Shown: positions 34,833 to 46,440 of the stretch, piece after piece
How positions within the stretch are numbered: position 1 is the stretch's first letter
How the letters are laid out: each line of letters starts with the position of its first letter
Origin: Exophiala sp. HKRS030
Lineage: Eukaryota; Ascomycota; Eurotiomycetes; Chaetothyriales; Herpotrichiellaceae
NCBI GenBank assembly: GCA_023897205.1
Contig: JAHWDD010000013.1
Coordinates: 498,592 to 562,591 of the forward strand
Reading direction: 5' to 3'
DNA length: 64,000 nucleotides
The notes under the pieces: generated by a model
Seen by the model: only the letters and a program-made list of their open reading frames with translations
Database searches by the model: none
Told to the model about the DNA's origin: nothing
Translations under genes and position numbers: made by a program

Positions 34833-37095
34833 TGAAGTGCAGGGACTCATGTCAAGTCAAGCAATCGGAGAGACGGGCTTTTGACAACTGTCTGGCTCCA
34901 GAAGGGATCATGTTTGAAAGCTATTTAGCCCCGTGGCCTGGGTCCTTTAGCTGTGGCTTTCCAGTCAGTGCACCCTGCCTAAGCAGCGAAGTAAAAAGGA
35001 GTAGGGTAGAAGGCAGAGTGCAAATATATGAAGTTTTTCTTTAAATTTTCTGTCAACATCAAAACTGCCGATCCTCACAAACGTCTCAGGATCCAACCAG
35101 CAGGCTCTTCTAGATCACACATATTCTCGAGCCGTATATATCATCTTTCCGCACGAGTTTCTCAGTGGAACATCCCATGGATGGTTAATAGGATGGCCGA
35201 ACTCAAACAGGCAATCCACTCGTGAGCATATCCATGCAAAGGCGCCTTCGTTAAAGACGAAGGCTCTCTAAGCAGTCTCCAATGATTCTTCCCGAGTGAC
35301 TGTTCGTCCTGACGTGGCCGTTAGTCTAGCCGCAATTCCGCGCCGATGATCGCATGAGCCGACATGTGTATTCGGCCAACAGCGCGTCCTCACTTCAAGT
35401 AAGACTGCGTGGCACAATCTAGGACTTCATAACGGAAAGCAGATGGAAGACCAATGCTCTTTGTTTACAAGCCCAACTCCACTAACAATATATACTGCAT
35501 CGATAAACTTGCCATCCACTTCTGTGCTGTTGTATCGGTAAAAACGCTGCAGATATCGCTTCGCAGACAGATACTGGTAGACGGGTCCTGGAAGTTGGCA
35601 GCCTCGTCAAGTCAGTGTACATATTCCATGTTTGTATCAAATCATTGTCTTTCGGCGCTTAATACTAGGTGTCTCGGCCGTGGTTTCTGCTTGCAAGTTG
35701 TAATTTCGCGTCAGGAGGGAAGGAGACTGCCACGTGGAAGGCTCCAGTGCTCGGAGTGAGTGGTGAGTACACAGTTCAAGCTATTCCACTTAGCTCGAGA
35801 CAAGGGACCGAGAAGGGTATATTCACCGTTCAAGACTGCAAGGTCGAATCATAAGGCATCTTTGTTCTCAGAATCTGTAGCGATTCAGGTATGGACATTC
35901 GTCATGCTTGTCCGAGGTGAGAGGATGTCTTCCATTTATTGCCATTAATAACGGCGCCGGCAGTGTGCAACTGTTTCGTCAGGGATACGGCGGGCATCGA
36001 GAGGCGGGAGAGTGGAGGAGTGGTGTCGCTGCCAGGGCGTTTGAAGTAGATGATTTCAGAGATCCGGCGGTCTATTGATTTCCAGTCATCCGAGGGTGGC
36101 GCATTGGGAGAGTGTACAATGCAATTCCTATTTTGCTCGTTGCTCACCATCAAATGTTGAGCTAGGGGCATGCAGTGAAACATGGTATGTGCAATATGAT
36201 AATTGGTAAAGCAGCATAAGACTGCCGAGGTATCGCTTCACAACTTTAGCAGCGCCGCTTTAAGGTTTGCAAACAGATCAAATCAACGGCGCCTGACCCT
36301 ACGAATGCCCTCTACTCTTGGGTGACCACGGATACTCCTACCCATTTGTAATCAGCTCGTCATGGCAGCAAAAGACACTATACAGTACATGGGCTATGAC
36401 CTGTCCCCGGACTCGCCCGATTGATCGATGGAGGTACCTTTGAATCTGCGTGCTCGGAGTTCACCTCGGGGTTTCGGATATATCGCCAGACTGACCTCGT
36501 TACGTCTACTATGGCCAGCGATGAGATTATAATGGATGAGGAGAGCAACTTGATTGGTACGAGGTCTTGATTTGCCCCCTAATTCCCCTAGTCACACAAC
36601 CCACCACTGGTAGGATCAATCGTGCAGGCGATGCAGGCACAAGGCTTTGGACATCGCCTCGTTCCTGGCAATACAATCGTCCACCACGAGTACCATCTTG
36701 GACTTTGCTTCACCTCGGTTTGGAAAAGCAAAGTAGATGTATGTTTGCGAACACGCTCCGAGACTACCAAACACGGTTGAAAAGCACTACTGCCTACTGC
36801 TCGAAAACTGAGGGACATTGCTTGGGGTCAAGGACCTCTTTGAGGACACCATGAGAGCACTCATTGTGTGGCCATCCGTTCGTGTGCCAGCACCTTGAGG
36901 CCCAAACATTCAAAAGCCGTGGTGAGGGGTACACCGACCATGTGATACAAGTTTGAGGGTACACAGAGCTCTCCAGCTTGTCAACCTATTATAATCCTTC
37001 CTTTGGTTATGCCCAAGGCTGAGGCCAAGCTCTAAGACACGCACTTTTCTCATGGTCACACTGCTGACCATCGCCCCCGGTTAAATAGGACCCCA
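34833..37095. other. Normal-composition DNA, no gene assigned
   Basis: Several frames look partly coding. On plus, 36424-36557 reads as an uninterrupted acidic stretch (GGTFESACSEF and SDEIIMDEESNL), and 36592-36774 reads HNPPLVGSIVQAMQAQGF and HRLVPGNTIVHHEYHLGLCF, with an AG acceptor-like TAG just before it. On minus, 35902-36183 is open from an ATG. I could not identify a family for any. They may be exons of one unrecognised or decayed gene. Confidence 0.4.
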
Positions 37096-37525
37096 TCATT
37101 CTTTAGTCTTGTTTTGGTCATGCGCAGTATTCGCGTGAGACTTTACATTGCTATCACCCGACATCGGTGACGAGAGTTTAGGAATTTCGCCGGATATAGG
37201 ATGCTGCTTTCCAGTTCGTGGATGTCCAGTCATGGAGTCATCAGTGGCTTTGGAGATTGCGAGATCGCCCGAGTCGAAGAATTTGCGCTCCTAAAAAATG
37301 TTAAACTCAAACACGGAGCCTCATAAAGACGGAAACCATGAACAGTGACTCACTCACTTTCACCTGGGAACGTAGGAGGATATTTTGCTTGGTTAAAGTC
37401 TCGTACCGTGCATAGACCTCTCTTTCACGCTCGGTAGGGGCCTGATAAGATGTGCGTCAGTAAAGATTTCGGATTTGGGAGCGCTCATGCTTTACCTCGT
37501 TTGACTCCTCCACCCTTTGGGACAT
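37096..37525 (-). CDS. igo1: Endosulfine (Igo/ENSA family) PP2A-B55 inhibitor, three exons
   Basis: Exons on the minus strand: 37525-37496, 37441-37358 and 37290-37096 (stop 37096-37098), giving 102 residues. Intron 1 (54 nt) is GTAAAG...CTGAC...CAG. Intron 2 (67 nt) is GTGAGT...TTTAAC...TAG. The joined protein starts MSQRVEESNEAPTERERE, has the helix YETLTKQNILL, then KERKFFDSGDLAISKA, TGKQHP and EIPKLSSP. This is the endosulfine core: a Ser in FDSGDY that Greatwall/Rim15 phosphorylates, turning the protein into a PP2A-B55 inhibitor at mitotic entry or quiescence. Both the exon joins and the motif order fit the family. Oddity: the near-invariant Tyr after FDSGD is Leu here, and ALSKAG is AISKAT, so inhibitory strength may differ or this is a divergent second copy. 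No frameshift or stop is seen. Confidence 0.9.
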
Positions 37526-39585
37526 TGAATTGTATATTCACTGTAGTAGATATATATGAGAATGGCGCTTGTTATCCCCAGACTACCTGCGAGTTCGTGT
37601 TCTTATATGTCGTCCTTATGACTTATCCCGACCAAAAGCTATGGTAGGTATGGGGTTGCGTTAGTGGACTCGGAATGAATTCACCCTTTCTAGATTTCGC
37701 TCTGAAGATCGTTGAGGAATTGACCTTAACTAATATAAGTGAAATTTTCATCGCCGACAGACATAATAAAGCTAACCTGACGTCGTGGCTTCCTTATCCG
37801 GCCAGAGCCTAGATCTAGACCATTGCATGCGCGGATAAATGAGCCGGTAAATCGGGATCGGCATAAGCCGTGACATTCGAACCTTTCCTTGAGGATGATC
37901 GGAAATGCACTTCCGTCTTGAGGCGAACTATGCATCCGACCCAGCTTTGAGGGAGAGAAATGGGCACAGGTCAAGTGCGTGTTGTACTGTCAGTTTCTTT
38001 CCGCTCATAAACTCGATACTGGGAAAATAGTCATCGCCTGGATGATTCTGGCACAACCTGGCACAACCAGGCACGACCCGAACACTGAGATTTAAATGCT
38101 TTCAGTTAAAGCCTCATCCTCCACTCTATTCCCGCGCTAAGAAACCCTCCCTCAACCGCCATTCCTGTTTTTGCTTAGATTGAAACACTTGAACTAAAAT
38201 GGTATCTCCAATTGCCTTTCTGAGAGGACTGTTCCAAGTTTCATCGGCCAACATCAGTCGATATCCGGATCGATAGGGTTGCAGCAATTGGCTACGCTGA
38301 CACGATGACATTTCCTGACTTAATAGCTGGTAAAAGACTTGGAGAAATGTTGGCAAGTAGTCGTGGTTCACGGCTGGCGAGGCAGGTAAAGGAGGTGCTC
38401 CTTATATGCAGAACTAGAAGAGCCAACAATCACATAATGATCCCCTCCACCAGCGCTGGATGCCGGTATTGCAACTATATCATTCCCTGTGGTTGGGAAT
38501 ACCGCGACGGACAAATCCAAAGCAGCCATTGTCAAGAATAGATTATAAACGGTGCAACTGCAGCCAGCGGGCAACCAAGGACTATCGCGACAACCAGGAC
38601 AGCAGTCCTAAGGGAGAAAGTGAGACAATAAATGATGTGTTAGGCGATATGGGCACAGCTGATGGGTTTGAGGTCCGCTCCTGTGAGCAAGAAGAGATAT
38701 AGGCGCCGCGCTAACCTGACGAAAGTGCGCCGCAACGCCCAGCTTCAACCTACGTGATCCTTTCCAACAAGGTCTGTGAAGAAGTAACAAATCAGCATCT
38801 ATCCTTTGTCGAACTTGCAAAGCTTGTCGGCGCTCGACGGTAAAAATTGGTCGCCGTAAGTCCGGAACAATTTGAGGTTTAGGCAAGTAAAGCCAAAGCC
38901 CGCTCCAGGCGACAAGTTAGGTCCTAGATGGAAGGTATAAGTGACGACAATTCGTCTCCTCTGCGTCTGGATTGAGCTAGGTCGCGCCTAGAGAGCACGC
39001 GGGATCCAGAGTGCCCGGGAAGACTACAAAAGAAATCCAACAGTTAGAGGGCTCATGTGTTCGGTTCAAATTTCCCATCAAGTGACCCCAAGCTGCTGAG
39101 GTCTAGAACGAGCCCGAAATCAGGCAACCGACGGAAGCCAGCGTCGGGAGGTGCTCGCAGCAGTTCTTTTGCTGGGATTTCATTGGCAGGCTCCAATGTG
39201 GGCCCAGGTGATCCCCAGAAACCTGGGTCAAGAAGTCGCCTGTTCATTGGTTCGTGTGGCCGAACACGATGATGGAAAATGCAGGTGACCTGATGCGCGA
39301 CTTCTTGAGTAAGAGGCATCCAGCCTCTACACTAAAATCCTTCGATCTATGCAATCAGGCACTGATCCTCTCTGGGGCGGGAATGTGCTGTCAACTCCTG
39401 CCCAGCTACTGCAGATGCTTACCTCCTCAACCATCTATCTATGTTTCCCTAGCAATTGGCCAAAGAACACAACTAGCGTGTCGATCAAAAATATATCGTC
39501 ATCCAGACCCTCAGTATATGGGCAACACCGTCGTTGCTAGCTAAGGCGTCAAGGCTCAATCAGTGGCAAAGGTCTCATTTGAATT
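37526..39585. other. Normal-composition DNA, no gene assigned
   Basis: It contains the endosulfine promoter side and the T-protein 5' flank. Open minus frames at 38126-38371 and 38368-38574 are adjacent and might be exons of one unrecognised gene (for example SAGGGDHYVIVGSSSSAY). A small three-unit direct repeat (GCACAACCTG, GCACAACCAG, GCACGACCCG) lies at 38050-38080. Frames around 39053-39319 are open on both strands with no motif. Confidence 0.4.
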
Positions 39586-41055
39586 ATGATCAGACACTCG
39601 GGATTAGGTCGCTTTCAAGTTCTCGCGAGTTCATCCAGGCAACGTCAATATCCCCGTTTCCGGATGTCCTCGAGTACCTCAGCGGTAATGCCCATGCCTT
39701 TCAACGATGTGCACAGGAAGCTAGGAGCTGAAGCGATTCCTTTTTCCAACGACTCCCTGCGGGCTGGATATCCGCATCAAAGTCATTCGGAATCGCACAA
39801 ATGGACCCGTTCTCATGCATCCCTCTTCGATGTTTCGGACATGGTCCAACATACCATTTCCGGCCCCCTAGCTGAGGAATTTCTCATGACTGTCACACCC
39901 GGTGGGATCAACAAGCTCGCCAAACACTCGTCAATACTGTCTTGCCTCCTCTCATTAGAGGGCGGAATGGTGGACGACGTCGTCGTCACACGTCTTGGTA
40001 AAGCGTCCTTCTACTTGGTGACGAACTCAAGGTGCCACGATTCCGATCTATCTTTCCTACGATCCCAGCTGTCTCGATTCATCTCCTCAAAATGCGCAAC
40101 CAAGAAAGCCATTGATTGGAATGTGCTTGAAAACTACTCCCTTCTGTCTATACAAGGGCCCTTGTCTTCTGCAATACTTCAATCAATGATTTTCTCTGAC
40201 GGGGATGATCCGGAGCCAGACTCATCCCTTTCAACCCTGTATTTCGGTCACTCGCGCTGGCTTCAACTTCACCTTCGCATGGAGGGTTTTACCACACCTT
40301 CTCTTCTAGTGTCCCGCACTGGTCACACCGGCGAAGATGGATTTGAGATATCAATCCCTCCTGAAAGGGGCCCTGGTCCCGCACTAGTTACATCCATCGC
40401 TAACGCCATTACATCTGACCCTCAGGCGTGCCGCTGGGCGAGCTTGAGAGTGAAGGACTCTTTGCGTCTTGAGGCTGGATTGTGTCTGTACGGAGATGAT
40501 ATCGACCCTGCGACTACGCCTCCTCAAGCTGGGCTGAGCTGGATGATACCCGAAGACCGTCGATTAGATCATTCCCCAGCATTCAATGGGCATGAGGTTA
40601 TAGTCTCCCAGCTCTCTAGACCGGATACCATCTCCGCGCAGCGAGTTGGCTTGGTTGTGGAACCGGGCCTTGCGGCGCGAGAAGGGGCAAAAATTGTTGA
40701 TCTGGACGATCCACGAGAGGTGATCGGGAAGGTCACATGCGGAGGACCGAGTCCGAGCTTGGGAGGAGTTAACATCGCGATGGGAATAGTGAGGCTAGGG
40801 TGGAATATAAAAGGGATCAAAATAGGAATTAGGGTCCGCGGGAAAACCAGAGTAGCGGAGGTGGTTAATATGCCATTTGTGGAAAACAGCCTCTACTTAG
40901 GTGGCGAGGGCAATGCTTTCATGGGAGGTGTTAGCAAACTACAGTCAAGGGAGAACGTCAGACAAACATATGACTTTGTCGTTAGCTTTCAAAGTCTCAC
41001 ACCGAGACTCGAGATTTGGGGTGGTAGAGGGGGAGAGATAAACAGAGAAGCATGA
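39586..41055 (+). CDS. GCV1: Glycine cleavage system T-protein (aminomethyltransferase), divergent copy
   Basis: A 489-residue intronless frame. Residues 1-27 are Arg/Ser-rich with no acidic residue, a likely mitochondrial presequence. The GcvT fold follows: SHSESHKWTRSHASLFDVSD (66-85), VTPGGINKL, EGGMVDDVVVTRLG (125-138, with the conserved Asp pair that supplies the catalytic acid), SIQGP, LVSRTGHTGEDGFEISIP (241-258), KDSLRLEAGLCLYGDDI (290-306), PAFNGHEVI, PSPSLGGVNIAMG (388-400) and MPFVE (429-433). The enzyme takes the aminomethyl group from H-protein, releases ammonia and gives methylenetetrahydrofolate. Oddities: the usual SMPVQY folate-side motif is replaced by SLRAGY, the usual DVSHM is DVSDM, and there are about 50 extra residues after the normal C-terminus. 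The gene ends exactly where AT-rich DNA begins. A divergent paralogue is possible. Confidence 0.92.
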   Translation: MIRHSGLGRFQVLASSSRQRQYPRFRMSSSTSAVMPMPFNDVHRKLGAEAIPFSNDSLRAGYPHQSHSESHKWTRSHASLFDVSDMVQHTISGPLAEEFLMTVTPGGINKLAKHSSILSCLLSLEGGMVDDVVVTRLGKASFYLVTNSRCHDSDLSFLRSQLSRFISSKCATKKAIDWNVLENYSLLSIQGPLSSAILQSMIFSDGDDPEPDSSLSTLYFGHSRWLQLHLRMEGFTTPSLLVSRTGHTGEDGFEISIPPERGPGPALVTSIANAITSDPQACRWASLRVKDSLRLEAGLCLYGDDIDPATTPPQAGLSWMIPEDRRLDHSPAFNGHEVIVSQLSRPDTISAQRVGLVVEPGLAAREGAKIVDLDDPREVIGKVTCGGPSPSLGGVNIAMGIVRLGWNIKGIKIGIRVRGKTRVAEVVNMPFVENSLYLGGEGNAFMGGVSKLQSRENVRQTYDFVVSFQSLTPRLEIWGGRGGEINREA

Positions 41056-44000
41056 GTGAACAGGGTCTTATGTTAAATGTCAGATTATATGTGTTTAGAG
41101 GTTTTAATATTAGGCTACTAATTAACACTTCACACTTCTCTAGTAGAATCATTCTCTTTTCTCTTCGCTCTTGCCTAGAAATTAATAGGAGTATCTAATT
41201 GTCCTTTATCGAACTCCTTCTTTCACTTCTATTCTGTTTCTAAATCTATCACTCCGTTAGATAGTATGTGTTAACTCTGTAGCTAGTTAGCTAACTTTTA
41301 CTTTAGAGATTTAGAACTTAAGAAGTGTACACAAATTTCGATAAATATCTAGTGAGAATAGATTAGCGTAGTAAGGGCATATCACGAGTAGGATTAGAGC
41401 CCTATAAGAGATAAGATTAAAGGTCTATATACAGCCTAATCTTCGTTTTCTTCTAGAGGGTTAGCGCAGTTTCCCGAGCTAGCAGCTCTTTTCCAGCGTG
41501 AGATATCTTAGCTTATTTTTATCTGGCCAACTGCACATCCTTTAACCATGGCCTAATTTAGCGAGTATTCTCATTTTCCTGGCTCCGCTAATTTGCGACA
41601 CATTGTAGACATGTTTATAATGTGTCTTATAACAATCTTCTCTAGCTCATTTCGTCACTAAGCGTCACAAGATAAAACTGCTTCGCTAAATAGGCTTCAC
41701 ACTATATAGTTAGCTTTAAGCACATTTAAGAACATTCTTCTTAGTAAACTATAAGCATTTCTCTTACCCATTTAAGTTATTAATATTCTTTAAGGCTTTT
41801 CATGACTATAACCATAAATCTTCTATTAAGTATATTAAGTGATATTATATTTAATAATGTCTAGTCACGGCGATAAGTTTCTTTTAGTATCTTTACTCTA
41901 AAATTAGTGGAGATAGTCTCTATTTAGGGATAAGAAGATCTGCGCTAGACTAGACTATCAAAATAGTAGCCTTTCTAATCAATATAACTAGGATAGAAAT
42001 AAGATCTCATTAGCTCTAGACTAATATTAATATATTAATATTATTATAAAGATCTTAGGACTGGCCTTAATAAAGATTAAGTCACTCTATCTTCAGTTTT
42101 AACACGACTAGATAGATTTAGTTCGTCTTTATAGAGTAATATACCTAGAAGTGAGAAGCCATCTCTAAAGATATTAAAACTTTGTGAAAATAAAGACGCT
42201 ATTATAAATAGTAGAAGACTTTAGAAATCAGGCTTAGCAGGCAATCTCATAATGCTATAGAAGCTATTATCGCGCTTTCTTTCACTAAAACCTAAGGTCT
42301 TCCTAGTTATAACGGCCTCATGTAGGAAGCGAAAATTATACTAACTATTAAATATGTTTAGAAGGAAAGAGAATAAGAGTTACCCTAAATCCTTTAGGTA
42401 AAAAGATAACCCCTTTAATATAGCTACTTATACAGTTAATAAATAGGTAATATAAACCTAGAGCTTAGGTAGGATACACCATTATAATAGGTAATTAACG
42501 GTCTTATAGGCCTATAGCTTATTACTTCTAGTGCCTATTTATTGTTATAGACTAGTGTGGTCTTAGGGTTATCTAAAGAATAAGTTTAGTAAAGAGATAA
42601 CTAAATTCCGTGCGAATTAATAAGAGTAATTTCTATTATAAGGAAAAGTGATAATATAGTTTAACCCCATAAGAGGTTTATAGCACTAAACACTAGGTTC
42701 GTCTAAGATTAGCGCTAAGTTAAGACTAATAGAATTAAAGTCTTAACCTTAATCTTAAGTAGATCTAAACCACCAGCCATGAATTCAGACTAAGGCTTCC
42801 TAAGTGATTATAGGGGACATTATAGTGGGACCATTCCATTCGCTTATACAAACTATTAAGGCCATATGTAATGAAAGGAAGATATGCATATATAACTTAG
42901 ACTGTTTAAGTTAGTCTCGAAGTAGAGGTAAAAGCTAGTGAAAGAAGAAATATAGTAGCCTTTATAACCTTTATATTTATAAGCTCTATAGGTAGGCAAG
43001 ACGTAGCGATAACAGTTAAGTAATCATTTTGGCGAGCTTTCTAGTAACTCTAGGAGTGACTAATTCGTGGGTGTAAGCCTAGTTATGGGGCCCGCTAAGA
43101 AGTCATAAGAAAACTGCTGCCTAAACATTAGCTCTCCCAGATTTTAGTAGGTTCTGCGGGACTCACTCCATTTAAACGGGAGACAGATTAACGTTACCCA
43201 TTCCCTCCCTCTTTATCGTTATCTTTTTCACCTAACCCTATATAGAACACCGCAAAACACTTTACACTCTACTATTCCTATCCTTAACCCATTAACTAGA
43301 AACACACCCATACTAAGACGCACATTTATCCTCACCATATCGCAATTTAATACCTTTAAGACCCCAATTCCCATTACTATATTTCGCACACTTTATACTC
43401 GTTCTCATAGTCTAATTTCTCCTTCCACTAACCTTCTTTAAAGCTACTACGCATAGAGTCTTATTAAGGTATCTAACACTAATACCTAAGGAATATAGAG
43501 CTAATGTTTTGTGTTACTATGTTCATTATAGCGTCATTATTTAGCCCTTTCTAAAGACAAAGGCAAAGTTAAGTATTTTATCTCTAGGGACTTTACGAAT
43601 GCGCCAGTATTTACTAATATAACTGAGATAACTCCAGCTAAATGTAATAATATACTAAATATTAACATTACTACCTTACAGAAATAAGAAAATAACATTT
43701 AGATAATACTTCACTCCGACCACTATACTTATAAGAATATTATTAGGTGTAATTAGGAGTGTAACCATATTAATAAGCTTTATAAGAAATCACATAGCGA
43801 CATAATAACTAGTAAGCTATAACTTATAACTTAGATCTATAATAATCTATAAAAAGGAGATCAGAAAGTTAATGTTAGGATTAGAAAGGATTGTTCTGGC
43901 TACTTCCCTCACTATAGTATATATATATTAGCTAAATATAATAGCGAGTTAATTGAGATAGAGAATATTTAGGATTAAAGCTACCTAAAAAAGTAAACAT

Positions 44001-46059
44001 TATGTCCTAATATTGTCGGCCATCATAATCCTGCTAAAGTAAAGAATAAACTTTCACTAGCTAAAGAGAAAGAAGATACCGCACAGAAGACTTAGTGAGT
44101 GAGTCACTATATAACTACTTATATCTTAACCTAAATTAGGAAACAGGGTTATACGGCCTTACTACCCCCTAACTCGCGCTAGCTTAGTAAGTAATCATCC
44201 TTAACTTACTCATTTTCATCTATATAATAATGGTAGGAGTAAGGAAATTAAAGCTAGTAGCACCGCTTAAACCGACACCTACGTTCACGTTAAGAAAGTC
44301 TTTACCATGAGAGACGGCCAGATTTTGCGTTAACGTTACCATAATCTCTTTACTTATAGTATAGATAGTCTTTTATTAAATGGCAGTACGGCCATTAGCA
44401 TAGAGAAGGAGTTATTAACTATTTAATCTCTAGATTCTAATACGTTATCTATAGGCTTCTTACATTAAGAGCCATAATAATAAGAATATATATTTAGATA
44501 ATATTAATAAAACTCCTCTCGCTAGCTATAGAGGCTAGCTTAGTATATTTAGAAACCCAGTATATAATGCAATAAATAAGAATTCGATTGTCTCAAATAA
44601 CACATATTTTCTTAACAAAATTAAAGATATAAAGGGCCATGGCAGCCTTAGAGATAACTTATCTTTTAGGTACACCTAAACATAGAGTCTAATATCTCTT
44701 ATGTTATAGGGCAATATTACCTCGCGCGTGCATATAAGCCTATTTCACTAGCTATTTTCTCTAAGTTAGCTAATTAAATATCTAGCTATGATTAAGATTT
44801 AGGGACCACATCATATTTAGCTTATTATTATCATTATGGTCTTCTAGTACACCGTTTTTAGAATCGTACTTTACTAGGATATTATCGCTATAAAAGCTAA
44901 CACGCTTAGTGTTATTCCTCTTATCTTTATCTATTACTTATAGATATTCATAAATAAAAGGGGTATTAATGATTAAGTCTTTACCGGCGAGAAAAACTGT
45001 AACATAATAGCTTAAAAGGTTATTCGTTCATATAATGTTTTTAGACCAGAAGAATATGCGGGAGAGTGTGTGCACTACTCCTATATCCTTAGAGTTAAAG
45101 TATCATAATAGCCATTCGTTCGCGAGCTTAGGTCTACGTATAATCTAGTTTTATTATTAGCTAATATAGTTTATTCTAGTAAGTAAGCCTTAAGGGATTA
45201 TCTTATAAAATTATACATAATATCTAGTTAATAAAGTAGAATAGAAATAGGGTTAACCAGGATTACTAAAGCTATTATACTTACTAGTTTAGGTATCTTT
45301 AAGAGATATATAAAGATTACTAAGCTATATCTTAGTATGACATTTAGTAAGAGACCTTAATGGTAATAGATAAACATATAAATAAGACACTAATATGTAT
45401 CGCTTAAATCCATGATATTATAAAATGGTCCGAAGCTATTAACACATTTCTTGCTTTTAAGATAAAGGGGGCATAATTTAAGACAAGATAGATAGCATTT
45501 TAACTGTAAGGATCTCTATAATACTATCCTTAGCTAAGTAACATTAATTTAATTCTTTTAGGAATTCTATGTAAGGGTATAGACTAACTTTAATACCATA
45601 AAGAAACAGTATTAGTAACTCCGCCTAAGAAGTATAAGGATAATACTAGTATATCAAATTTTTGGCTAGAGAATAATGAACTTATAGAAGAGTCTATAGC
45701 CATAGAGAGAAGACATTAAAAAAGCGCTTAATTAAAGCACTATAGTGATAAAAGTGATAAAGGTATATATAGATATACATAAGAACGTTAATAAAGAAGA
45801 TATATAATAGCGATATTAACACTAGTAAACTCATATAATAGAATGAGAACCTTACTAAGTACCACATCAGACTTTAATGAAGCGTATTAACTTTATCCAA
45901 AGTTAATTATAGACATTTAATATTGGCATGTTCGTGCTTAAACTTTAACCTAGTATTAAGCTTAATACTCTTCACATAGTCTTTTACTTTATCTTCGGAG
46001 AAGGATTTAATTATATCTATATTAAGAAAGGCCTATCAAAAGAACTCTTTAACGTTCTC
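41056..46059. other. RIP-degraded DNA, no gene recognised
   Basis: The AT-rich, stop-dense state resumes directly after the T-protein stop. No gene was identified. It includes the strand-skewed block listed separately. Confidence 0.55.
43201..43440. other. Strongly C-over-G skewed block
   Basis: In these 240 bases I count about 77 C but only about 11 G on the plus strand. CpA dinucleotides survive while TpG is nearly absent. One plus frame stays open through the block without an ATG. The pattern fits change on one strand only (G to A on plus). Confidence 0.75.
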
Positions 46060-46440
46060 ACGCTTAATAGCGATAAGAGGTATATAGAAGAACTAGCCTA
46101 ATAAGTATTAAATAGTATCCTATATACTCTCTTAATAGAGTTAGAAAAGCTTTTCTCGCTCCTCCTTTAACGAAGTAAAAGGATATAAAGCTAGACGCTA
46201 AAGTTAATGTCTTTAATAGAGATAGAAACCTAAACAGAAAATGGTCTCTACTAAGGCCTAATATTCGATAAAGATAGGAAGTCACCAGGAGATTGGTAGA
46301 CATAAGGTTAAGATATAATAGGCAACATAAATCGATACGATTAAATGCAATATAATAACTCATAACTTAACCTAGATATAGTTAAATGTTAATGTTCTAA
46401 TTATGGTAAAGTAAATTATTTAGCTCATTATCTTCTAGAC
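46060..46440 (+). pseudogene. Probable LTR-retrotransposon gag relic with CCHC zinc knuckle
   Basis: The plus frame ending at 46440 reads GNINRYD, MQYNNS and NLDIVKC-stop-CSNYGKVNYLAHYLLDS at 46384-46440. With RIP-type TGT-to-TAT and CAT-to-TAT changes considered, this fits a CxxCGKxGHxAxxC knuckle preceded by a typical gag linker. Upstream codons (SLIEIET, ENGLY, FDKDRKSPGDW) look gag-like. No protease or reverse transcriptase motif could be traced downstream. A 99-codon open frame on the opposite strand (46064-46363) is a shadow. The call rests mainly on one degraded motif. Confidence 0.45.
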
